NCBI GenBank assembly: GCA_035626515.1
Contig: DASPNM010000035.1
Location: 248,001-312,000, forward strand
Reading direction: 5' to 3'
DNA length: 64,000 bases
From: DASPNM01 sp035626515
Lineage (GTDB): Bacteria; Bacteroidota; Bacteroidia; Chitinophagales; Chitinophagaceae
Below are positions 16,633 through 22,935 of this stretch, in pieces. Both the position numbers and the translations under genes were made by a program. The first letter of the stretch is position 1, and each line of letters opens with the position of its first letter. The notes below the pieces were generated by a model that had not been told where the DNA came from, ran no database searches, and saw nothing but the letters and a program-made list of their open reading frames with translations.

Positions 16633-18072
16633 ATGAAAATTGCGGTTGCGAAAGGAGACGGTATCGGTCCGGAGATCATGGAGGCTGTACTAAAGGTTTT
16701 CAACTCGTCGGGAGTCCCGCTCGAATATGAGTTCGTGGAGATGGGGAAATGGGTATTCGACAAAGGCTTCAGCAACGGCATGACGCCAGCCGCACGCGAA
16801 ACCATCGAGAAGCTTGGCATCCTGTATAAAGGCCCGATGGAAACGCCGAAGGGAAAGGGAGTGAAAAGCGTAAACGTTACCGCGAGAAAAACATGGAATA
16901 CCTACGCGAACAAAAGAGTATTCCAGTCGCTGCATGGAGTGGACACCGTTTTTTCGAAGGCGGGCATACCGATCGACATTACAGTCGTTCGCGAAAATAT
17001 CGAAGACACTTACGGAGGCGTGGAGCACATGCTTACGCACGACGTGGCACTCAGCCGGCGCTTCATCACGCGGCCTGGAAGCATGCAGGTGATCCGCTAT
17101 GCGTTTGAAATGGCCGAGAAGAAAATCGCGAAGCGCATTACCTGCGGACACAAGGCAAACATCATGAAGCTGACCGACGGGCTTTTTCTTGAATGCTTTT
17201 ACGAAGTGGCTCGCGAATACCCCGGGGTGAAAGCCGACGACCTGATCGTAGATGATCTCTGCATGAAGCTTGTCACCCGCCCGGATCGCTTCGACGTGGT
17301 GGTGCTCACGAATTTACAGGGCGACATTGTAAGCGACCTCTGCGCCGGGCTCGTCGGTGGACTGGGTTTTGCGCCGTCGGCAAACATCGGGGACCACATT
17401 TGCATCTTCGAGGCGGTTCACGGAACAGCTCCCGACATCGCGGGAAAAAATATCGCTAATCCCACAGCGCTCCTACTGAGCGGAATCGCGATGCTGCGCC
17501 ACCTCGGATTGATGCGTTACGCGGCCGAAATCGAAAACGCGCTTCTGTTCACACTGGAGAGTGGTGTTCATACGGGGGATTTCGGCGATCCGGCGCAGCA
17601 AGCTGTCACCACTACGGGATTTGCGGAAGCAATCATCGGCAACATTGGCAAAACACCGCAGGTGAACGCGAAACCTCTCCTGCCGGATCTGCGCATCACA
17701 CAGACCAGCTTCCGGCTCGAAAAGAACCCGATGCTGGTTTCCGAAGAAATGGAGCAGGAAAAAATTGTAGGGGCGGACATGTTTATCGAGAGCGCCGAGC
17801 AGCCAGGGGCGGTTGCGGAAAAATGCCAGCGACATGCGGGACAGAAATTTCAGCTCGTCAGTGTCAGCAACCGCGGAACGCAGGTTTGGCCAACCGGGTC
17901 AGTGTTTACCAACCTCGTAAATCAATACAACGTCCGGTTCGAAAGCCGCGACAGCGCCCCGCTCAGCCAGCAGGATGTGATTGGTCTTTATGTGGCGCTT
18001 GCGGGGGACTTCAAAGTTTGTTCGCTGGAACTGCTGAACATGTGGGGAGAAAGGAGGTTGTACAGTCGGTAG
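16633..18072 (+). CDS. icd: NADP-dependent isocitrate dehydrogenase (Thermus-like long form)
   Basis: A 479-residue beta-decarboxylating dehydrogenase. It has the N-terminal GDGIGPEIM, the substrate region TVVRENIEDTYGGVEHM, the metal-binding NLQGDIVSDLCAGLVGGLG and the cofactor loop EAVHGTAPDIAGKNIANPTA. The first 345 residues form the catalytic fold. The remaining 130 or so are the extra C-terminal region of the long Thermus-like isocitrate dehydrogenases. It oxidises isocitrate to 2-oxoglutarate in the TCA cycle; NADP use is inferred from the family. The stop TAG is part of a heptamer repeat, whose first unit encodes the last two residues. Confidence 0.88.
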   Translation: MKIAVAKGDGIGPEIMEAVLKVFNSSGVPLEYEFVEMGKWVFDKGFSNGMTPAARETIEKLGILYKGPMETPKGKGVKSVNVTARKTWNTYANKRVFQSLHGVDTVFSKAGIPIDITVVRENIEDTYGGVEHMLTHDVALSRRFITRPGSMQVIRYAFEMAEKKIAKRITCGHKANIMKLTDGLFLECFYEVAREYPGVKADDLIVDDLCMKLVTRPDRFDVVVLTNLQGDIVSDLCAGLVGGLGFAPSANIGDHICIFEAVHGTAPDIAGKNIANPTALLLSGIAMLRHLGLMRYAAEIENALLFTLESGVHTGDFGDPAQQAVTTTGFAEAIIGNIGKTPQVNAKPLLPDLRITQTSFRLEKNPMLVSEEMEQEKIVGADMFIESAEQPGAVAEKCQRHAGQKFQLVSVSNRGTQVWPTGSVFTNLVNQYNVRFESRDSAPLSQQDVIGLYVALAGDFKVCSLELLNMWGERRLYSR

Positions 18073-18083
18073 TCGATAGTCGT
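18063..18083 (+). repeat. Heptamer word array at the icd stop, consensus TAGTCGN
   Basis: Three 7-base units in register. The first lies inside the icd coding end and the second supplies its TAG stop at 18070-18072. It belongs to the same family as the arrays at 866 and 41978. Confidence 0.75.
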
Positions 18084-18104
18084 AATCCAATGAACCACCC
18101 AACG

Positions 18105-18136
18105 AGTTAACCAGTTAACCAGTCAACCAGTTAACG
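18105..18136. repeat. Octamer word array, consensus AGTTAACC, four units
   Basis: Four 8-base units in exact register, one with a single change. The GTTAAC core is self-complementary, so TAA is present on both strands. The minus-strand TAA at 18131-18133 is the stop of the 57-residue protein gene. Confidence 0.75.
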
Positions 18137-18304
18137 AATCAAGCCGAGGTCGCGTGCCGTGCCGATTGCGATGAGCACAACACCCATGGCCAGGAGGAGA
18201 AGCGGGCGCTGTACGCGTTTATCGTCTTCAAATGCGTTCCTGTAAAAAAGAAACAAGCCGCTTACGCAGAAAAGAATCCCGGCGCTATAGAAAAAGATGG
18301 GCAT
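18131..18304 (-). CDS. 57-residue two-helix membrane protein
   Basis: This short frame translates to a protein starting MPIFFYSAGILF. It has two hydrophobic helices (about 3-20 and 34-50) joined by a charged turn (RNAFEDDKRVQR), and ends RDLGLIR. The charge pattern suits a hairpin in the inner membrane with both ends on the same side. I recognise no family. Support comes from topology, the otherwise gene-free spacing between icd and the SUI1 gene, and a stop that falls exactly in a stop-anchored repeat like those of its neighbours. Confidence 0.6.
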   Translation of the reverse strand: MPIFFYSAGILFCVSGLFLFYRNAFEDDKRVQRPLLLLAMGVVLIAIGTARDLGLIR

Positions 18305-18316
18305 AAAGGCGGGGAG

Positions 18317-18358
18317 TAGTGAATATTAAATAATAAATATTAAGTGTTGAGTGAATTT
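18317..18358 (+). repeat. Degenerate AT-rich heptamer array, about six units
   Basis: Six 7-base units beginning with T, centred on words like TATTAAA and TAATAAA, lie upstream of the small membrane protein start. The words are reverse complements of those in the array at 18422-18456, so the two form an inverted pair with about 17 matching bases. Confidence 0.6.
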
Positions 18359-18421
18359 GGGATGTCATGCCTCGACTGGGCGCAGCATGCCCGAAAACCT
18401 TTACCCGGCAAGCATAGTTAA

Positions 18422-18456
18422 TCCTAAATCCAAAATTTAGTATTTATTATTTATTA
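18422..18456 (-). repeat. Heptamer array at the SUI1 stop, consensus TAATAAA
   Basis: Five 7-base units in register read from the stop codon of the SUI1 gene (TAA at 18454-18456). The first two are identical and later units decay. The stop codon is the first triplet of the first unit. Confidence 0.75.
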
Positions 18457-18789
18457 TTTAATATTTCCATACCCTTCCTTCACGAGCCACTGCATCACTT
18501 TTTCCCTTTGGTCCCCCTGGATGATGATCTCGCCGTCTTTCACCGAACCGCCGGTGCCGCAAAATGTTTTCAATTCTTTTCCCAACTGCTCGAGATCCGA
18601 TGTCGTTCCCACAAATCCCTGCACCAGGGTCGCCGCTTTTCCGGCCCGATGTTTAGTGTCCAGGCGCACGCGCAGCTTCTGATCACCGGGAGAAAGCGTT
18701 TCTTTCGCCGGTTCTTCCTGCTGAAACCGGAACCCCGGGTCGGTGCTGTAAACAAATCCCCTGCTGTCGGGTTTATTCTTTTTTGCCAT
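18454..18789 (-). CDS. SUI1/YciH-type translation factor
   Basis: A 111-residue protein with a disordered N-terminus and a C-terminal SUI1 fold. It includes the conserved basic loop LDTKHRAGKAATLVQGF and CGTGGSVKDGEIIIQGDQ (the eIF1/YciH signature). Bacterial YciH homologues resemble eIF1 and affect start-site fidelity in vitro; the role in vivo is unclear. The stop is built into a TAATAAA heptamer array. It lies upstream of an IDH-convergent region and 18 bases downstream of nadC, on the same strand, so the two could be co-transcribed. Confidence 0.9.
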   Translation of the reverse strand: MAKKNKPDSRGFVYSTDPGFRFQQEEPAKETLSPGDQKLRVRLDTKHRAGKAATLVQGFVGTTSDLEQLGKELKTFCGTGGSVKDGEIIIQGDQREKVMQWLVKEGYGNIK

Positions 18790-18807
18790 GCTGTTCGTTT
18801 TACGTGA

Positions 18808-19665
18808 TCAATCGATCACCGCTTTCAGGCTCATATCGAGACTGCGCGCCTGGTGCACGAGCCCGCCTACACTGACATAATCAACACCGCTCTTTGCGTA
18901 CGCCTCGATATTTTCCAGGTTGATCCCGCCGCTTGCCTCGGTTTCAAATCCTTTGCCGATAAGCTGTACTGCCTCGGTAGCCTCTTCCGGACTGAAGTTG
19001 TCGAGCATGATACGCCGGACTTTCCCTTTCCCAACGCGCAATACGGCCCTCACTTCATCGAGATTGCGCGTCTCGATCTCAATCTGCAGGTTAAGCCGCC
19101 TGGAGTGGACGTACGCATGCGCCTTTTCGATCGCCGGCCCGATACCGCCGCAGTAATCGACGTGATTGTCTTTTAACAGGATCATGTCGTACAGTCCGAA
19201 GCGGTGATTGTGGCCGCCACCGATGCGTACGGCTTCTTTTTCCAGTAAGCGGAAGTTAGGAGTTGTCTTTCGGGTATCGAGCAGCTTTGTCGGGTAGCCT
19301 CTCAGTTTTTCAGCATAGCTGCGCGTGAGTGTCGCAATGCCGCTCATGCGCTGCATGCAGTTCAGCACCAGCCGCTCCAGCTGGAGGATCGTGTGAATGA
19401 ATCCTTCGACCTCGAATGCGGTCTGCCCACGCCCAATTTGTTCTCCATCTTTTGCAAAACGGGTGAAAATGCAGAACGGCTCTTTATAGTGAAATATCTT
19501 CTCCGCCACTTCGACGCCGGCCAGCACTCCATCCTGCTTGATACGGAGCATGGCCCTGCCCCTCGCCTGCGCGGAAATGCAGGAAAGGGTGCTGTGATCC
19601 CCGTCGCCCACATCTTCCTTCAGCGCTTCGTCAACGAGGTGAAAGAGCTTCTGGTCGAACTCCAT
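18808..19665 (-). CDS. nadC: Nicotinate-nucleotide pyrophosphorylase (carboxylating)
   Basis: A 285-residue type II phosphoribosyltransferase that makes nicotinate mononucleotide from quinolinate and PRPP in de novo NAD synthesis. Diagnostic segments are LNCMQRMSGIATLTRSY, LLDTRKTTPNFRLLEKEAVRIGGG split around residue 145, LLKDNHVDY and the C-terminal ASGGINLENIEAYAKSGVDYVSVG. I chose the ATG at 19665 over a TTG two codons earlier. A TAnnTTTG box lies 3 bases before the ATG. With nadE it gives two NAD synthesis genes in one window. Confidence 0.95.
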   Translation of the reverse strand: MEFDQKLFHLVDEALKEDVGDGDHSTLSCISAQARGRAMLRIKQDGVLAGVEVAEKIFHYKEPFCIFTRFAKDGEQIGRGQTAFEVEGFIHTILQLERLVLNCMQRMSGIATLTRSYAEKLRGYPTKLLDTRKTTPNFRLLEKEAVRIGGGHNHRFGLYDMILLKDNHVDYCGGIGPAIEKAHAYVHSRRLNLQIEIETRNLDEVRAVLRVGKGKVRRIMLDNFSPEEATEAVQLIGKGFETEASGGINLENIEAYAKSGVDYVSVGGLVHQARSLDMSLKAVID

Positions 19666-19668
19666 AAG

Positions 19669-19676
19669 CAAAAGTA
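19669..19676 (-). promoter_or_regulatory. -7 promoter box of nadC, TACTTTTG
   Basis: An exact TAnnTTTG match 3 bases before the nadC ATG. Its first T is also the last T of the terminator tract of the upstream DUF4783 gene, so the two signals abut. Confidence 0.6.
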
Positions 19677-19704
19677 AAAAAGCCCTCCCGAAGCCAGGAG
19701 GGCT
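19676..19704 (-). terminator. Intrinsic terminator after DUF4783 gene
   Basis: Perfect 8-base stem AGCCCTCC (19681-19688) with GGAGGGCT (19697-19704) and an 8-base loop. A run of six T follows on the minus strand. It ends the DUF4783 transcript just before nadC. Confidence 0.85.
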
Positions 19705-19724
19705 TTTCTGTATTGAAAGAGGAA

Positions 19725-20114
19725 TTATTCGATCGACTGGAAGCGGATTTCCTTGACCACCTCCCGGTTATTCTTCATTTTCATGAATACCGTAGTGCGG
19801 AAATTTCCGGAGCGCGTCTGCAGGGTACCCACGCAGAACTGGCCGCTTCCTCCATCTCCTTTGTGCTTCACGTCAAAGCTGCGCACGCCGTTGTTGGAGA
19901 AAAAGTCCTTTAGGATAAGCACAGCCTGAGCCCGGCTGTAGCTGTCGCTCTGATCGGGCAGAGTAAGCTCCACGCTCTCCTCAAAATAGTTGGCCAGCTC
20001 GGTGGCATTGCCTGCACGCAAAGCGCCGATCACCGCGTCGATATTCCCCTTCTGCGCGAAGGAGGAAAGCGCGATCGCCGAAGCTACCAGCAAAGAAGAA
20101 AATAAAGCTTTCAT
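19725..20114 (-). CDS. DUF4783 exported protein
   Basis: A 129-residue protein with a signal peptide (cleavage near SSFAQ-KG) and an NTF2-like alpha+beta fold. Conserved parts are GNIDAVIGALRAGNATELANYF and the C-terminal TTVFMKMKNNREVVKEIRF. DUF4783 is a small periplasmic family in Bacteroidota often encoded next to nadC, as here. Function unknown. The gene has its own terminator. Confidence 0.85.
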   Translation of the reverse strand: MKALFSSLLVASAIALSSFAQKGNIDAVIGALRAGNATELANYFEESVELTLPDQSDSYSRAQAVLILKDFFSNNGVRSFDVKHKGDGGSGQFCVGTLQTRSGNFRTTVFMKMKNNREVVKEIRFQSIE

Positions 20115-20334
20115 ATCTGTGATTTGAATTCACGGTGCCTTGCTCTAAAAATATGCCACAGTTTCAGACAGCTCCCGTACTAAAATAGCAAAAAGCACCT
20201 TGTTTACTCAATATCAGTCGCTAATTAGAGCAAACCATTGTAGTTTTACATACAGCCTTCGGACATTTCCGATACTTTACCGTGCTGTTGGTTGAAAATG
20301 AACGGGTTTGGTAAATACAAATTATTGTTAACTG
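20115..20334. other. Divergent intergenic region between DUF4783 gene and gpmI
   Basis: These 220 bases contain no gene. I see a 9-base inverted repeat, TTGCTCTAA near 20138 and TTAGAGCAA near 20226. AT-rich stretches could hold promoters for both directions, but there is no exact TAnnTTTG box close to either start. Confidence 0.5.
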
Positions 20335-21867
20335 ATGCCCGAAAGAAAAGTTATCCTTATCATAATGGACGGCTGGGGACTCGGGAAAGTTGCTTCCGCT
20401 GACGCGATACAGAACGCCAATGTTCCTTTCACAAAATCTTTATACTCAAAATACCCCAACAACATCCTCATCACCTGCGGAGAAGCGGTAGGATTGCCGG
20501 AAGGGCAGATGGGCAATTCGGAAGTCGGACACCTTAACCTGGGCGCGGGCCGCGTTGTTTACCAGGAACTGCAGCGCATCAACGTCGCGATTCGCGATGG
20601 CTCTTTTACGAAGAACGTTGCGCTGCTGCGGGCGCTGCGTGAAGCTAAGTTTCGACGGCGTCCACTGCACCTGCTGGGACTCGTCAGCAATGGTGGCGTG
20701 CATTCCCACATTGACCACCTGAAGGCCATCCTTGATCTCTGCCACAGTGAAAACCTCAGCGAGGTGTACGTACACGCATTTACCGACGGTAGGGACTGCG
20801 ATCCACGCAGCGGACTCGGCTTCATACGCGAGCTCCGCGATCACCTGAGTACCCGGGTAGGGAAGATCGCCAGCATTTGCGGCCGTTATTACGCCATGGA
20901 CCGCGACAAGCGCTGGGAACGAATACGGCTTGCCTACGACGCGCTTGTGCATGGAATAGGCAGCAAAGTGCAGGAGCCGGTCGCGGCGATGCAGGCCTCG
21001 TACGCGGCAAACATCACCGATGAATTTGTAGCACCAACGGTGATCGTGGACGATCAGTCCAAACCGGTCGCAACCATCCGCGATGGCGACGTCGCGCTCT
21101 GCTTCAATTTCCGCACGGACCGATGCCGCGAAATCACCCAGGCGCTTACGCAGACAGATTTTCCGGAACAGGAAATGAAGAAGCTGGATGTTGATTTCAC
21201 CACGATGACCGATTACGACAAGACTTTTCAAAATGTACATGTGGTGTTCGAGACCGACAACCTGGACAATACACTGGGCGAAGTGCTCGAAAAAAACGGG
21301 CTCAGGCAAATACGAATTGCCGAGACCGAGAAATATCCGCACGTCACGTTTTTCTTTTCGGGTGGCCGCGAGAAGCCGTTTGAGGGAGAAAAGCGGATCA
21401 TGATCCCTTCTCCGCGCGTGGCCACTTATGATCTGAAACCCGAAATGAGCGCTCACGAGGTCACCGGCTCGCTGCTCCCCGAAATTGAAAAAGCAGAGGC
21501 TTCCTTCATTTGCTTGAATTACGCGAATCCCGACATGGTCGGCCACACGGGCGTCTGGGAAGCAGCTATCCGGGCGGTGGAAACTGTGGACCGTTGTGTC
21601 GCCCGCGTGGTGGGCGTGGCGCTGCAACATGGTTATACGGTTTTTCTCACTGCTGACCATGGAAACGCGGATTACATGATCAACGAAGACGGTACGCCGA
21701 ACACTGCACACACGCTCCACCCGGTGCCTTTTTTTATAGTGGACAACAGTTGGCGGGGCTCCATTCGGCCCGGAAAGCTCGCCGACATTGCACCCACCAT
21801 TCTCAGGATGATGAAGATTTCGATACCAACTGAGATGACGGGAAATGTTTTAATTGATCGGCCGTAA
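20335..21867 (+). CDS. gpmI: 2,3-bisphosphoglycerate-independent phosphoglycerate mutase
   Basis: A 510-residue alkaline-phosphatase superfamily enzyme that interconverts 3- and 2-phosphoglycerate using two manganese ions. Metal and catalytic residues are present: D12 in MDGWG, the phospho-accepting S62 in GQMGNSEVGH, then HAFTDGRDCDPRSG, NFRTDRCREIT, and the late metal motifs NPDMVGHTG and TADHGNADYM. Length is typical. Its TAA stop overlaps the -7 box of the next gene. Confidence 0.97.
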   Translation: MPERKVILIIMDGWGLGKVASADAIQNANVPFTKSLYSKYPNNILITCGEAVGLPEGQMGNSEVGHLNLGAGRVVYQELQRINVAIRDGSFTKNVALLRALREAKFRRRPLHLLGLVSNGGVHSHIDHLKAILDLCHSENLSEVYVHAFTDGRDCDPRSGLGFIRELRDHLSTRVGKIASICGRYYAMDRDKRWERIRLAYDALVHGIGSKVQEPVAAMQASYAANITDEFVAPTVIVDDQSKPVATIRDGDVALCFNFRTDRCREITQALTQTDFPEQEMKKLDVDFTTMTDYDKTFQNVHVVFETDNLDNTLGEVLEKNGLRQIRIAETEKYPHVTFFFSGGREKPFEGEKRIMIPSPRVATYDLKPEMSAHEVTGSLLPEIEKAEASFICLNYANPDMVGHTGVWEAAIRAVETVDRCVARVVGVALQHGYTVFLTADHGNADYMINEDGTPNTAHTLHPVPFFIVDNSWRGSIRPGKLADIAPTILRMMKISIPTEMTGNVLIDRP

Positions 21868-21872
21868 TTTTG
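21865..21872 (+). promoter_or_regulatory. -7 promoter box overlapping gpmI stop, TAATTTTG
   Basis: An exact TAnnTTTG match whose first three bases are the gpmI stop codon. It lies 14 bases before the next ATG, allowing a separate start for the haem-binding-domain gene. Confidence 0.5.
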
Positions 21873-21886
21873 ATCAAATCGTAAAC

Positions 21887-22378
21887 ATGCTGAAAAAGAT
21901 CCTGCTGGTCCTCCTGCTTGGTCTCATCGTGATTCAGTTCATACACCCGAAACGAAATATTTCCAGCGGACCACAACCCAACTATATCGGTAACACTTTC
22001 GCCGTACCCGCACCGGTGAAAGTCATATTGCAAAAAGCCTGCTTTGACTGCCACAGCAACAACACGCGGTATCTGTGGTACTTCAGGCTGCAGCCGCTGG
22101 ACTGGTGGCTGACCAATCATATCAACCACGGGAAAGAACATTTGAATTTTGACGAATTCACGAACCGTGCGGCACGCTACCAGTATCACAAGATGGAAGA
22201 GGTAATTCAGGAAGTGAAAGAAGACCACATGCCGCTCAAGTCCTATAAATGGACCCACAAAGACGCCCGGCTTACAGACCCTGAGAAGCACGCGCTTACC
22301 GACTGGGCGCAGTCAGTCATGCGCGACCTGGAAGCGAAGTATCCGCCGGACAGCCTGCGGCGAAGCAATGGCCGCTAA
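21887..22378 (+). CDS. Haem-binding domain protein with CxxCH motif
   Basis: A 163-residue protein with an N-terminal membrane anchor (KKILLVLLLGLIVIQFIHP) and a periplasmic domain bearing CFDCHSN, a CxxCH site for covalent haem. The context matches the small Bacteroidota haem_bd family (DxHSNNTRYLWY, KDARLTDPEKHALTDWA). It is probably a membrane-anchored c-type cytochrome-like protein; electron partners are unknown. I chose the ATG at 21887. It precedes a hypothetical gene and a TonB receptor on the same strand. Confidence 0.85.
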   Translation: MLKKILLVLLLGLIVIQFIHPKRNISSGPQPNYIGNTFAVPAPVKVILQKACFDCHSNNTRYLWYFRLQPLDWWLTNHINHGKEHLNFDEFTNRAARYQYHKMEEVIQEVKEDHMPLKSYKWTHKDARLTDPEKHALTDWAQSVMRDLEAKYPPDSLRRSNGR

Positions 22379-22407
22379 AGCTTAACTTTACCGGCTACTC
22401 AAAGCCC

Positions 22408-22890
22408 GTGTTGAAGAAAATTTCCTGTTATGCGTTGCTGCTCGCCTGGCTGCTGCCGCTGCTGCTGATCGCAGTCTTTCACATTCGCAAAACCCAGATG
22501 ACGGAACGCATGGAGCATCGGCTGGAAGTCGAAGCACTGCAACAGGTGATCCTCCCGGCTGCGCAGGTACGTTGGGTAAAGCCCGGAAAGGAGATTATGG
22601 TAGAGGGAAGGATGTTCGACATAAAGTCCTTCCGTACAGAAAATGACCGTTGTTACATCGTTGGTCTTTTCGACGATGAAGAAACGGGGCTCCTGGAACA
22701 AATGAACTCGAGCGGTGCGGGCACCGGGTTACTGATCATTCAATTTCTGGCGCTTTTCCAACCCGCCTGTCCACCCGCCTCCCCTGCTTTACCGATTCCT
22801 GTGGATATGCGGGCGTTCCCCCTGCAGCAACCTTCAGCACTTGCGGAAATAACCGCACAGGTTCCTACTCCTCCGCCACGAAGAGCCTGA
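22408..22890 (+). CDS. Hypothetical membrane-anchored protein upstream of TonB receptor
   Basis: A 160-residue protein starting at GTG. It has one N-terminal helix (about 5-24), a charged helical stretch (TERMEHRLEVEALQQVI), a small beta-rich domain (about 50-90) and a proline-rich C-terminus ending PTPPPRRA. No family recognised. It starts 29 bases after the haem-binding-domain gene and ends 45 bases before the TonB receptor, so co-transcription with one or both is likely. Confidence 0.65.
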   Translation: MLKKISCYALLLAWLLPLLLIAVFHIRKTQMTERMEHRLEVEALQQVILPAAQVRWVKPGKEIMVEGRMFDIKSFRTENDRCYIVGLFDDEETGLLEQMNSSGAGTGLLIIQFLALFQPACPPASPALPIPVDMRAFPLQQPSALAEITAQVPTPPPRRA

Positions 22891-22935
22891 TCCGTCGCGG
22901 TCAATCTTTTTCCTGAAAACCAAAAATTCATTTGC

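Noticed and set aside
20446..21720. 424-codon minus-strand frame antisense to gpmI
   Set aside because: gpmI has all catalytic motifs on the plus strand; the antisense translation shows no protein family.
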